Assembly: GCA_902799905.1 (NCBI GenBank)
Contig: CADCCB010000024.1
Location: forward strand, 1-64,000
DNA from: an uncultured Prevotellaceae bacterium
Lineage (GTDB): Bacteria > Bacteroidota > Bacteroidia > Bacteroidales > Bacteroidaceae
Direction: 5' to 3'
DNA length: 64,000 bases
Part shown: one piece after another, positions 42,479-51,301 of the stretch
Layout of the letters: the number at the start of each line of letters is the position of its first letter
Numbering within the stretch: position 1 is the first letter of the stretch
Notes under the pieces: generated by a model
What the model saw: only the letters and a program-made list of their open reading frames with translations
Databases searched by the model: none
Told to the model about the DNA's origin: nothing
Position numbers and translations under genes: made by a program

Positions 42479-43738
42479 ATGAAGGTACTGATAGTCAACA
42501 CGAGCGAACGCACGGGCGGGGCTGCTGTAGCAGCCAACCGCCTGATGGAAGCACTGAACAACAACGGTGTGAAGGCCAAGATGCTGGTACGCGACAAAGA
42601 AACCACGAATCTTTCCGTCTGCGCACTACCCAAGACATGGCGACTTCGCTGGCATTTCATGTGGGAACGCCTCTGTATCTGGCTGCATCTGCACCTGAAG
42701 CGCGACCATCTGTTCGAGATAGACATCGCCAACTGCGGTACAGACATCACCCGACTGCCAGAATTCCAGGAAGCCGACGTCATCCACCTGCATTGGATCA
42801 ACCAGGGCATGTTGTCGCTGAAGGATATCCGCAAAATTCTTCAGAGCGGCAAACGTGTGGTATGGACAATGCATGACATCTGGCCGGCGACTGCCATCTG
42901 TCATTATGCTCGTGGCTGTAAACAATATCAGTCCCAATGTGTCAAGTGTCCGTTACTTCCCAACAGCAATTTGGCGAAGCAGGTATGGAAGGGCAAGGTG
43001 CAAATGCTCTGCGGACAACATATTATATATGTATGTTGCAGTGGCTGGCTGGCAGATGAAGCCAGGAAGAGCGCCCTACTCAAAGACCAGCGCATTGTCA
43101 GTATCCCCAACACGATTGACACGCGCCTATTCCGTCCTCAAGACAAACAAAAGGCCCACCAAATACTTGGATTACCAGCCGACCGTCGCATCATACTCTT
43201 TGTATCCCAGCGTGTCACTGATCCGCGTAAGGGAATCAGTTATTTCGTCAATGCTATCAGTCAGATGGTCGAGAAGCATCCTGACATGAAAAAGGACACA
43301 GGCATTGCCATCTTGGGAGGACATGCAGAAGAAGTGGCCTCGCGGTTGGCTTTACCATCTTATCCGCTTGGCTATATCAGCGACCCGACGAAAATCGTCA
43401 ATGTATATAATGCTGCTGATGTCTTTGTGCTGCCTTCGTTAGAGGACAATCTGCCTAACACCATCATGGAAGCGATGGCTTGCGGTGTGCCTTGTGTGGG
43501 ATTCCGCGTAGGTGGCATCCCTGAAATGATAGACCATCATACCAACGGTTATGTGGCTGACTTCCAAGATGCTGCCGACTTGGCACATGGCATACACTAT
43601 GTGCTAAAAGAGGCTGATTACGAAACACTCAGTCATGAATGTCTGCGAAAGGTTATGCACAACTATTCGCAACAGAGTGTGGCTAAGCGGTATATTGAGA
43701 TATACGAAGGAAGGGACGAAACTAAAATGCCTGACTGA
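42479..43738 (+). CDS. Family 4 glycosyltransferase
   Basis: 419 residues, GT-B fold. N-terminal MKVLIVNTSERTGGAAVAANRLMEAL forms the acceptor-side Rossmann start. The C-terminal donor-binding domain has FVSQRVTDPRKGISYF, then DVFVLPSLEDNLPNTIMEAMACGVPCVGFRVGGIPEMI, the EX7E motif of GT4 enzymes. A Cys-rich patch (CHYARGCKQYQSQCVKCP, about 142-159) may bind metal, as in some related polysaccharide transferases. The first gene of an operon with an acyltransferase and a GT2; its TGA overlaps the next ATG by one base. Cell-surface glycan synthesis inferred. Confidence 0.92.
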   Translation: MKVLIVNTSERTGGAAVAANRLMEALNNNGVKAKMLVRDKETTNLSVCALPKTWRLRWHFMWERLCIWLHLHLKRDHLFEIDIANCGTDITRLPEFQEADVIHLHWINQGMLSLKDIRKILQSGKRVVWTMHDIWPATAICHYARGCKQYQSQCVKCPLLPNSNLAKQVWKGKVQMLCGQHIIYVCCSGWLADEARKSALLKDQRIVSIPNTIDTRLFRPQDKQKAHQILGLPADRRIILFVSQRVTDPRKGISYFVNAISQMVEKHPDMKKDTGIAILGGHAEEVASRLALPSYPLGYISDPTKIVNVYNAADVFVLPSLEDNLPNTIMEAMACGVPCVGFRVGGIPEMIDHHTNGYVADFQDAADLAHGIHYVLKEADYETLSHECLRKVMHNYSQQSVAKRYIEIYEGRDETKMPD

Positions 43739-44289
43739 TGAACCCAATAACACAAGCGCTAATTCTTTCAGCATCGACATTACGTATGCTGCCCCATATC
43801 GCTATCTTCCTCGCCAAGAGAAAGAAGATTGCCGCCGACCTGCAGAAAGTACAGGACGGCAAGCCGACAATACTCAACTTCATCAAGGCCTGTACACGTG
43901 AGCGTACTTTCCGTAACCTCTTCTACTACAGAATTGGTGAATACCTGTCAGCACCCATCCAATGGCTGTTGCCCCCAGAGCGTACGCTGAACATCTGGTG
44001 TCCGTCCATTGGTCCTGGGGCTCATTTTGAGCACAACTATGCCACATACCTGAATGCCGAGAGCATTGGCGACAATTTCTATTGCCTTCAGTTGGTGACA
44101 CTAGGTAATGGCAAGGGAGGACGCCCCACTATTGGCAACAATGTGTCCATATATACTGGGGCCATCGTCTACGGTGGCATCCATATTGGCAACAACGTAA
44201 AGATTGCAGCAGGCTCTGTAGTATTCAACGATGTACCCGACAATTGTATTATGGCAGGTAATCCTGCAAAGATTGTTAAGACGCTATAA
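43738..44289 (+). CDS. Left-handed beta-helix acetyltransferase (serine acetyltransferase-like)
   Basis: 183 residues. A helical N-terminus is followed by hexapeptide repeats (SIGDNFYCLQLVTLGNGKGGRPTIGNNVSIYTGAIVYGGIHIGNNVKIAAGSVVFNDVPDNCIMAGNPAKIV), the LbH fold. It resembles CysE-like proteins but sits between two glycosyltransferases, so O-acetylation of a glycan is more likely than cysteine synthesis. The expected catalytic His is not in its usual GHPI place (the sequence reads TLGNGKGGRPTIG, with no His). Starts at ATG 43738, overlapping the previous TGA by one base. Confidence 0.82.
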   Translation: MNPITQALILSASTLRMLPHIAIFLAKRKKIAADLQKVQDGKPTILNFIKACTRERTFRNLFYYRIGEYLSAPIQWLLPPERTLNIWCPSIGPGAHFEHNYATYLNAESIGDNFYCLQLVTLGNGKGGRPTIGNNVSIYTGAIVYGGIHIGNNVKIAAGSVVFNDVPDNCIMAGNPAKIVKTL

Positions 44290-44306
44290 GAATTCTCATT
44301 AAGGAC

Positions 44307-45083
44307 ATGATACGCTTTTCTGTAGTCACAATCACCTATAATGCCGAGAAGGTGTTGCAGCGTACGCTTGACAGCGTATGTAGCCAGACATACGAAGGTG
44401 TGGAACACCTGATCGTTGATGGTGCTTCCAAGGATCAGACGCTGGCATTAGCCGAACAATATAAACAGCAAAGCGACAGTTCTGACAACAAGCACAAGGT
44501 TATCATCCTGTCAGAACCCGATCACGGCATCTATGATGCCATGAACAAAGGACTGTCGCAGGTATCGGGCGATTACGTGGTGTTTCTCAATGCGGGCGAC
44601 TTTTTCCCAAATGCCAACACGCTGGAAGAGATTGTCCATCAATGCCGACTCAACGAATATCCATCTGACGGACTGCCTGGCGTGCTCTATGGCAATACCG
44701 ATATCGTAGATGGTGATGGACGCTACCTTCATCCACGCAGACTGCAACCGCCAGCACAACTCAATTGGCGTTCGTTCCGACACGGTATGCTGGTGTGTCA
44801 TCAGGCTTTCTATGCCCGAACGGACATCGCCAAGAACCTGCAGTATGATTTGCGCTACCGCTTCTCTGCCGATGTGGACTGGTGCATCCGGGTGATGCGT
44901 GAGAGTGAGCGCATGGGGTTGCCACTATCTAATATAGGCATGATAGTGGCCAACTATACCGAAGAAGGGGCTACCACCCAGAACCATCGTGCCTCGCTGA
45001 AAGAAAGGTTCGACGTGATGCGCCGACACTACGGCCTGCTGACAACACTGGTCATGCACGCCTGGTTCGTGGTCAGAAAGTAA
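44307..45083 (+). CDS. Family 2 glycosyltransferase
   Basis: 258 residues, GT-A fold. N-terminal FSVVTITYNAEKVLQRTLDSVCSQTYEGVEHLIVDGASKDQT, then DHGIYDAMNKGLSQVSGDYVVFLNAGD carries the donor-binding residues. No membrane segment. It resembles WcaE/WfgS-like transferases that add sugars to exopolysaccharide or lipopolysaccharide. Third gene of the 42479 operon. It runs convergent into the GH53 gene; their 3' ends overlap by 11 bases (45073-45083). Confidence 0.9.
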   Translation: MIRFSVVTITYNAEKVLQRTLDSVCSQTYEGVEHLIVDGASKDQTLALAEQYKQQSDSSDNKHKVIILSEPDHGIYDAMNKGLSQVSGDYVVFLNAGDFFPNANTLEEIVHQCRLNEYPSDGLPGVLYGNTDIVDGDGRYLHPRRLQPPAQLNWRSFRHGMLVCHQAFYARTDIAKNLQYDLRYRFSADVDWCIRVMRESERMGLPLSNIGMIVANYTEEGATTQNHRASLKERFDVMRRHYGLLTTLVMHAWFVVRK

Positions 45084-46161
45084 ATGCCTTGAGTGCGGGC
45101 ATGGCCTTGCCCGTCTTGTTGTCGAAGAGTCCGCGGTTCAGCCACCCGTCAGTGACACTGTTCTGATAGCCGTTTTCCTCTGGGTACCACCAGAACACGC
45201 CAGTTACGTTTTCGTGTTTTTTCAGTTCTTTCATCAGTTCGCGCGTGAACTGCTTCTGCCCCTTAGGCGAGATGGGATAAAACTCAGAATATTGTCCTGG
45301 CTTGGCCCAAGGGTCACGTTCATGGGAATAGTAGGCCGCCGTCTCAACAATCATCACAGGCTTGTCGGGGTACATCTCCTGCAGACGGTTGAGCGTCACG
45401 CCTAAGTTAGGAATTGACTTGTGCCACATGGGATAGTAACTCAGTCCGATGATGTCGTAATCTACATCATACTGGCGAAGATGTCCGTAGTAGGACTCCG
45501 TGATATCCCAGTTGCCGGCCTTCTCAGTATGGATGATGATCTTGGACTGCGGGCAGACCTCACGACAGGCACGACAACCAGCCTTCAGGAATGCGCAGAG
45601 CACATCCCACCCCTCATCCTTCGTCGGATCAATCTTGCCAGTAGGCCACAACATGCCATTGGTAATCTCATTGCCCACCTGAATCAGTTCCGGCTCGGCA
45701 TTGACGGCTTTCAGAGCCAGCAGCGAACGGCGCGTATGCTCATAGACGCTGTCAGCCAACACGTCCTTGTCACCATGTTCCCAGTCTTTGGGCGTGAATT
45801 GCTTACCTGGATCTGCCCATGTATCACTATAGTGGAAGTCGAGCATCAATTGATAGCCAGCCTCCTTGATACGACGACTCAGACGGAGCACATAGTCCAA
45901 GTCCTGACAGACGCCCTCGCCCTTGCTGAAGTCAGAGGCCAGAGCAGGATTGACGAAGAGCCTCACCCGCATGGCGTTCCACCCGCACTCCTTCAGGAAA
46001 GGCAGCACTTCGACCTGACGGCCATGCTCATCTTTATATACAGCACCTGCCTCTTCATAGGAGGGAAGAAACGAAATGTCGCCACCCAGCAGGCGTTTCT
46101 GCTGGGCAGCGACAGTAGTGGCGAGGCAGCACAGGACTGCCAGGACTATGGTTCTTATCAT
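45073..46161 (-). CDS. Arabinogalactan endo-beta-1,4-galactanase, family GH53
   Basis: 362 residues with a signal peptide (MIRTIVLAVLCCLATTVAAQ). Hydrolyses beta-1,4-galactan of pectin side chains. TIM-barrel motifs: GGDISFLPSYEEAG, NAMRVRLFVNP, LDFHYSDTWADPGKQ, the acid/base Glu in IQVGNEITNGMLWP and the nucleophile Glu in PVMIVETAAYY. The ATG overlaps the stop of the amylase gene upstream (ATGA, 46158-46161), so it is translationally coupled to a starch enzyme, which is unexpected for a galactanase. Confidence 0.93.
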   Translation of the reverse strand: MIRTIVLAVLCCLATTVAAQQKRLLGGDISFLPSYEEAGAVYKDEHGRQVEVLPFLKECGWNAMRVRLFVNPALASDFSKGEGVCQDLDYVLRLSRRIKEAGYQLMLDFHYSDTWADPGKQFTPKDWEHGDKDVLADSVYEHTRRSLLALKAVNAEPELIQVGNEITNGMLWPTGKIDPTKDEGWDVLCAFLKAGCRACREVCPQSKIIIHTEKAGNWDITESYYGHLRQYDVDYDIIGLSYYPMWHKSIPNLGVTLNRLQEMYPDKPVMIVETAAYYSHERDPWAKPGQYSEFYPISPKGQKQFTRELMKELKKHENVTGVFWWYPEENGYQNSVTDGWLNRGLFDNKTGKAMPALKAFTF

Positions 46162-48182
46162 CTGATAACCACCTTTTTATTATTAATAATGTATACTCCA
46201 GCCTTGGGCTGACTGACCCTACGACCCTGCAAATCGTAAATGGTTGAGATTTGAGGTTTGAGGTTTGAGGTTTGAGGCGTCACGATACCTGTGACCACGC
46301 CCTTCTGCCCGTCCTTGGTGTAGTAACCGCCATTGGTGAATGGCAGGTCGGCAGTCTGACTCGATCCGTTGTTAAAGATAATGTTGTCAGGGGCCGTCGT
46401 CTTTGTCGACGTCCACTTGAACACCCTATTGCCATTGTCAGCCGTTCCCAGCAGCGTAGCACGGACGCCAGGCCACCCAGTGCCCACATAGTTACTTCCA
46501 TCGCCACCGTTCATCCAAGCCCAAACATTGATCTGGCTGCCCCATGAGACAGGTGCCTCGAAGAAGGCGCATATCTCTCCATCATTAATGGTACAGAAAG
46601 ACGGGATAACGACATCCTGCTGCTCCTGCTTTTTCTTCACCACGAGAGTGCGGCTTACGATACCGCTCACCTGACCGTTAATGAGCAGGCCCACCTTCAG
46701 GGTGGTGGTACCAACGGGAATGGTGATGGTGGTACCGCTGGCCACCTTGGTGCTTGAAGCGGTGGGATTCTCTCCATCGGTGGTGTACACCAACTGGGCA
46801 CCTGCTGTTGCCGTTACGGCTGTGAGCAGGGCCTTCTGTTCACCTGTATAGGTGCTCGAAGGCAGGTCAACGTATGCCGTGTTCAGCGACGAGGGCAGGT
46901 AATAAGCGTAATGGTAACCACTGAGCACCTTCGTCCAGTCGGATGCCTTCACCTTAGTATCTACTGTGGCGATGTTACCCACAGCCACCAACAGACGGTT
47001 CTCGTTGTTACTCTTAATGGTAGCGGAGTAGTAGGCTGAGGCAGAGTAAAGTCCCGAATAAGTGCTCTCGTTGTGAATGCCCGCAAACTTACGTGCAGCC
47101 ACCATCGTCTTGATCTCGGTGGGATAAGCCAGCCAGTGAGTGAGGAAGACGCAGGGCGTGCCAGGCATGGCCAGCAGGTAGGCATTGGCTGCCAGCGTAT
47201 CTTTCTTCAGCGGGTCCTGAGCAGCATTAGGACGCTTCTCCGTGTCATGGTTCTCTACGAAAGTCACGGCATAGCGGCGATAGGCTCCATTCTCATAGTT
47301 GCTACTTACGAGCGGCCAGTTGTTATCGTTCTGTGCAGAAAGTTTAGTCCATGTGCCGTTATTGGCAGCATTACGCACGGTATAGCGGAACTGGAAGTCG
47401 AAGGCGGCACTCTGAATAGTGCCATTCACCTTCGTGCCGTCAATCCATCGGCGTATAGTCTCTGTACCGTCCCAACACTCGCCCACGGAGAACTCAGGTG
47501 CCGAAGCAGTATTATACATGCCAGTGAACGAGGCCGAATAGCCTTTCACCATGTCATAGCGGAAACCGGCATAGCCCAGGTCGTTCTTCAGGAAATCGAG
47601 GTAGGCCTTGACGATGGTCTGCACGTTCTCGCTCTTATGATCAAGGTCGCGCATGCCGTCCCATCCTTCGCCTGAGTCGGTATTGGAACTGAGCGTATAG
47701 CCATTCTGTGAAGCCCATGTCTTCGTCTTGCCGCCATCATCATTGGAAACCACATCGGTGGACTTCATTTCATAAGTCACCCCATTATAGGTCTCTCTGG
47801 GGAAGACCACCCAGTTAGAGAGTTCCTTGCGGTGGTTGATGACCACGTCGGCAATGGTCTTGATGCCTTTCTGCTTGAAGGTGGTGATGAGCGAGCGCAG
47901 TTCCTCTTCGTTACCGAAAGAACTGTTGTAGTTTTCGAACCAATAGAGGTCATCATAACCCATCGACGTACCTCCACAGTTGCCACTCTGTGGCAACCAC
48001 ACCAAGTCGAAGGTGCCTGCCAGATGGTCGCTCTGCTGCTCAAGCACAATCCACTGAGAGTCTTCGAAGCCGTCCCAGTAGAAGCCCTGCAGCATGACAC
48101 CGCCATATTGTGCCGGCCATCCCTGTGCCGACATGGTAATCACTGCAAAGAGTGAAAATAGAGAAGTAATAATTCTTTTCAT
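46158..48182 (-). CDS. Secreted GH13 alpha-amylase with C-terminal binding modules and sorting-type tail
   Basis: 674 residues. Signal peptide MKRIITSLFSLFAVITMSAQ. GH13 barrel: TIADVVINHR, GFRYDMVKGYS (nucleophile Asp), FSVGECWDGT (acid Glu), FVENHDTEKR. Then a CHB_HEX-type segment (LVYTTDGENPTASSTKV), a CBM26-like starch module (QINVWAWMNGGDGSNYVGTGWPG), and a T9SS-like tail (IYDLQGRRVSQPKAGVYI). A GGTTTGA heptamer array encodes TPQTSNLKPQIST just before the tail, as in the M6 protease. Coupled to GH53 downstream and following susF in the operon. Confidence 0.93.
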   Translation of the reverse strand: MKRIITSLFSLFAVITMSAQGWPAQYGGVMLQGFYWDGFEDSQWIVLEQQSDHLAGTFDLVWLPQSGNCGGTSMGYDDLYWFENYNSSFGNEEELRSLITTFKQKGIKTIADVVINHRKELSNWVVFPRETYNGVTYEMKSTDVVSNDDGGKTKTWASQNGYTLSSNTDSGEGWDGMRDLDHKSENVQTIVKAYLDFLKNDLGYAGFRYDMVKGYSASFTGMYNTASAPEFSVGECWDGTETIRRWIDGTKVNGTIQSAAFDFQFRYTVRNAANNGTWTKLSAQNDNNWPLVSSNYENGAYRRYAVTFVENHDTEKRPNAAQDPLKKDTLAANAYLLAMPGTPCVFLTHWLAYPTEIKTMVAARKFAGIHNESTYSGLYSASAYYSATIKSNNENRLLVAVGNIATVDTKVKASDWTKVLSGYHYAYYLPSSLNTAYVDLPSSTYTGEQKALLTAVTATAGAQLVYTTDGENPTASSTKVASGTTITIPVGTTTLKVGLLINGQVSGIVSRTLVVKKKQEQQDVVIPSFCTINDGEICAFFEAPVSWGSQINVWAWMNGGDGSNYVGTGWPGVRATLLGTADNGNRVFKWTSTKTTAPDNIIFNNGSSQTADLPFTNGGYYTKDGQKGVVTGIVTPQTSNLKPQISTIYDLQGRRVSQPKAGVYIINNKKVVIR
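46241..46275 (+). repeat. GGTTTGA heptamer array inside the amylase gene
   Basis: TGGTTGA, GATTTGA, then three GGTTTGA. Encodes PQTSNLKPQIST between the binding module and the sorting-type tail. Confidence 0.9.
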
Positions 48183-48196
48183 ATTAAGAGAGAAAA

Positions 48197-48279
48197 AGTG
48201 AAGGTGAAGGGTGAAGGGAGGCTTAAGGATTCAATAGTAAGACTATTATCCCTTCACCTTTCACCCTTCACCCTTCACT
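48197..48279. repeat. Inverted heptamer arrays (GTGAAGG) between susF and the amylase gene
   Basis: Left arm 48197-48220 (AGTGAAG, GTGAAGG, GTGAAGG) and right arm 48250-48277 (CCCTTCA, CCTTTCA, CCCTTCA, CCCTTCA). They can pair into a long hairpin across a 29-base loop. It could slow transcription or protect the susCDEF part of the message from decay. Confidence 0.85.
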
Positions 48280-48284
48280 GGATA

Positions 48285-50066
48285 CTATTGCTTCGTGATG
48301 ACAACGCGATTGCTGCCCTCGTAACTGATGTAGAGTTTGAACGTGTAAGTACCAGCCTCATCAACGATGATGTTGGCGCCATTGTTCTGGGTCAGGTCGT
48401 CATAGGCCTTGCCATTGCCGTTGCCACCCCAACTGATAGACCAGTCATGGTTCATACGGAACTTGAAGCCGTTGGTGTTCACTTCTGCCGAGCCTTCCCA
48501 GCAGCCTTCCTCGACATTGTAGGTCAGGTCTACATCGCCGCCCCATCCGTTGAAGTCGCCGATGACGCTGATGGTCTCCACCTTGGTCAGACTATAGGAC
48601 AGGTTACCTGCATCGAGGTTGATCTGATAGAAGCCTGCACCTGGATCGGGACAGTTGGGACCGCCACCATCGGTGAGCGAGCCGCTCATATTGTCACCGC
48701 TGACATACTCCAGGTCGTCGTTCCAGTTGTCGGCATTGGGCTTGAACTTAAACTCACCATTCAGGTAGTAGTAGCCCAGATACTTGCCGTCGCCTGCTCC
48801 ACCAAAGAGGGGATGTGAGGTGCCCCATCCAGATTCGCCACCGATCTCATAGAAATACTCGGCGAAGTTGAGCGGAGTGATGGTATAGGTCATCTCGGCC
48901 ATATTCACCTGGAAGCGGTAGAACTTAGCCAGACCGTCAACACAGAACGAGTGGTCGCCGTCAAGGTTGTAGCGGCGGTCGAACGAACCGCTGAGATCCT
49001 TGCTATCGCCCTTCGTGCCGAAGAGTTTGTTCCAAGTACCCTGTCCAACAGCCTCGATAGCCTCGTCGTCACCAAATGCGAACCACATATCGCCACCGTT
49101 ACCTGCGAAGACATAGGTGAAGACGGGATCGTCGACCACGCTCTTGTCGCTGTGAGAGAACTTCTGAGCCTTCGAGTCGTTCCAGTCACCAGGACCACCG
49201 ATGAGGTAGTAGTTCTCTGAGATATTCACAGGCTCGATAGTGTAGGCATAGTCCATCATGTCAATGGTCACCTTGATGAGTTTGTTGCCGGCAGGTACGC
49301 AGAACGAACCATCGTCATTCAGGTTGTAGCGGCGGTCGAGAGTACCTGTCAGGTCGGTATTGCCGTTGCCCTTGGTAGTTCCAAAGAGTTTCGACCAGTC
49401 ATTGTCGTTAGCGATAGCCTCACAGGCCTCGTCGTCGCCGATGGCAAACCAAGTGTCGCCCTCGTTGGCATTGATGACGATAGTGAAGATGGGATCCTCA
49501 TACACGTCCTTGCCGCTGTGCGAGAACTTCTGAGACTTGTTCTTAGCCGACTCACCCCAGTCCTGAGGACCACCCACGAGGTAGTAGTTCTCCGAGATCT
49601 GAGGAGCCTCTGGCGTGAGGTTCAACTTGATAGTGCCTGCGTCGATGAGCACAGCCTGTCCGTTCTTCACGGCATTGCAGTAGACATGGGCATCGAACAC
49701 ACGATTCACAGGGCGCTTGCCGTATGCCTTCTCGATGATAGCCTGAATTTCGCTCTTCGAGAACGTACCATTCTCGTCGGCTGTGAGTGTCACAGTCTCT
49801 TCACCCACGGGAATCTCCAGACGGATGTTCTGAATGGTGAAACCCTCGGGCAGGGCCGACTGGCTCAAAGCCAGTAGTGAGATAGCGTCGCCAGCAGTGT
49901 TCAGGTCGACGGCACCGGTTGCAGAGGCGGTATAGCCGGGAATGCTGACAGCGTCCTCGCCTGTGGGCTGTGCCGGCTGTGCAGCCCAGTCGGTGTAGTC
50001 TTCTGTGCAGGCCGTGAAGAACAGGCCTGCCAGAACGACTGACATAATATATGATATCTTTTTCAT
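48285..50066 (-). CDS. susF: SusF-like starch-binding surface lipoprotein
   Basis: 593 residues with lipoprotein signal MKKISYIMSVVLAGLFFTAC (Cys20). An N-terminal SusE/F domain (about 35-150) is followed by two close tandem repeats, residues 157-281 and 282-400 (both beginning ISENYYL(V/I)GGP and containing FAxGDDEA and DRRYNL), a third, more divergent copy (about 401-505) and a final SVIGDFNGWGGD domain. These are CBM-like modules that hold starch on the cell surface. Fourth gene of the sus operon, 23 bases after susE. Confidence 0.88.
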   Translation of the reverse strand: MKKISYIMSVVLAGLFFTACTEDYTDWAAQPAQPTGEDAVSIPGYTASATGAVDLNTAGDAISLLALSQSALPEGFTIQNIRLEIPVGEETVTLTADENGTFSKSEIQAIIEKAYGKRPVNRVFDAHVYCNAVKNGQAVLIDAGTIKLNLTPEAPQISENYYLVGGPQDWGESAKNKSQKFSHSGKDVYEDPIFTIVINANEGDTWFAIGDDEACEAIANDNDWSKLFGTTKGNGNTDLTGTLDRRYNLNDDGSFCVPAGNKLIKVTIDMMDYAYTIEPVNISENYYLIGGPGDWNDSKAQKFSHSDKSVVDDPVFTYVFAGNGGDMWFAFGDDEAIEAVGQGTWNKLFGTKGDSKDLSGSFDRRYNLDGDHSFCVDGLAKFYRFQVNMAEMTYTITPLNFAEYFYEIGGESGWGTSHPLFGGAGDGKYLGYYYLNGEFKFKPNADNWNDDLEYVSGDNMSGSLTDGGGPNCPDPGAGFYQINLDAGNLSYSLTKVETISVIGDFNGWGGDVDLTYNVEEGCWEGSAEVNTNGFKFRMNHDWSISWGGNGNGKAYDDLTQNNGANIIVDEAGTYTFKLYISYEGSNRVVITKQ

Positions 50067-50089
50067 ACAATACTTCGTTTTGAGGTTAG

Positions 50090-51265
50090 TTATTTGATTT
50101 CACCAGTACCCTTGGCAAAGTTAAGGTAAACCTTCTGACCAGCAGTACCTTCCACACGCTCCTGGTCGTCACCAGTGCCACGGAAGACAATCTTGTTGTC
50201 AAGCACGATAAACTCAGACTTCCACCAGTCGTAGCCAGGCACCTTGACATAGAAGCGTACACCGCCGTCGCCGGACGAATCATGAGAGAATGCAGGTGAT
50301 ACGAACTCACCGTCGGCAGTTTCAGGAATAGAGAACAGGCGGTTGTCGTCGGCCTCATCCTCAGCCCAAGCAGCATCAGGAGTGACAGTACCCATCAGAC
50401 GGATAGCAGCCTGGTTGAAGGTCACGTTGTACTTCACGTCGCGACCAGAGATGCTGGCAGTGACAATCATCAGGTACCACTTCGGTGAGTTGGAGGCGAT
50501 GTTGCCGTCACCGTTCTGGATCTCGCCAGCCAGGTCGCCGTCGATGGTGATATCGGCAAAGCCCTGCTCACCGCCGTCCCAGTCCTTGGCACTGTTGAAC
50601 TTAATACCAGAATCGTCAATGTATACCAGACTCCAGTAGACGTCGCTCTGGTTCTTGCCATCACGGGCACCCCATACGCGCTGCATCTGGAAGCACTTAT
50701 CGCTATCCCAACTCCAGCCACAGAAGTTACCAGTGATATAGAGGTTCTCAGGCACATTCACAGGAGGCAATGAGAATACGAGGTGAACCTTCTTCAGAGA
50801 CACCACATTCGACACTACCTCGGTCGACTCTAAAGCCGAGCCACCGGCATTGATGGCGGCACGTACACGCAGGTAGACGGGAATAACCATGGGGAAGTCT
50901 GCCTCCAGTTTACCCTGCTCCACCTCCATGGTGGTGAGGATGCTGGCCAACTCTGCGGCATCGATGGTCATCTTCGGCTCACCGAAGGTCTGCGACAGGG
51001 TCTTGGCATTGCTCATGTTCTGATCGGTGGACACCTCCACGGAATAGGTCTTCAATACGGGGAAGCCATAGTCAGGATAGGTGCACACGAGGTTGATGCC
51101 CGAAGAGTTAGCCAAGTCGATGTCAGTCTCAGCAAGAGCGGGCGTGAACAGTTCGATGGATGCGGGCACCTTGACGGTGGGATTCGAATCGTTGTCGTCT
51201 GAACAGGCGGCAAAGACGAATGCACCACAAGCGAGCAGTAATGCTGACTTAAATATCTTTTTCAT
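50090..51265 (-). CDS. susE: SusE-like outer-membrane starch-binding lipoprotein
   Basis: 391 residues. Lipoprotein signal MKKIFKSALLLACGAFVFAACSDD (Cys21). N-terminal SusE domain (VPASIELFTPALAETDIDLANSSGINLVC), then a binding module ENLYITGNFCGWSWDSDKCFQMQ and a C-terminal one. Third gene of the operon, 36 bases after susD and 23 before susF. Function by family: surface starch binding with SusF. Individual sugar-binding residues are not assigned. Confidence 0.86.
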   Translation of the reverse strand: MKKIFKSALLLACGAFVFAACSDDNDSNPTVKVPASIELFTPALAETDIDLANSSGINLVCTYPDYGFPVLKTYSVEVSTDQNMSNAKTLSQTFGEPKMTIDAAELASILTTMEVEQGKLEADFPMVIPVYLRVRAAINAGGSALESTEVVSNVVSLKKVHLVFSLPPVNVPENLYITGNFCGWSWDSDKCFQMQRVWGARDGKNQSDVYWSLVYIDDSGIKFNSAKDWDGGEQGFADITIDGDLAGEIQNGDGNIASNSPKWYLMIVTASISGRDVKYNVTFNQAAIRLMGTVTPDAAWAEDEADDNRLFSIPETADGEFVSPAFSHDSSGDGGVRFYVKVPGYDWWKSEFIVLDNKIVFRGTGDDQERVEGTAGQKVYLNFAKGTGEIK

Positions 51266-51301
51266 CTTATTATCTTTTTTACCGTTTTACTTGTTTTCTT
51301 C

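Noticed and set aside
42295-42834. 179-codon minus-strand frame across the GT4 start
   Set aside because: Antisense to a well-supported glycosyltransferase and over its promoter; residue composition is not protein-like.
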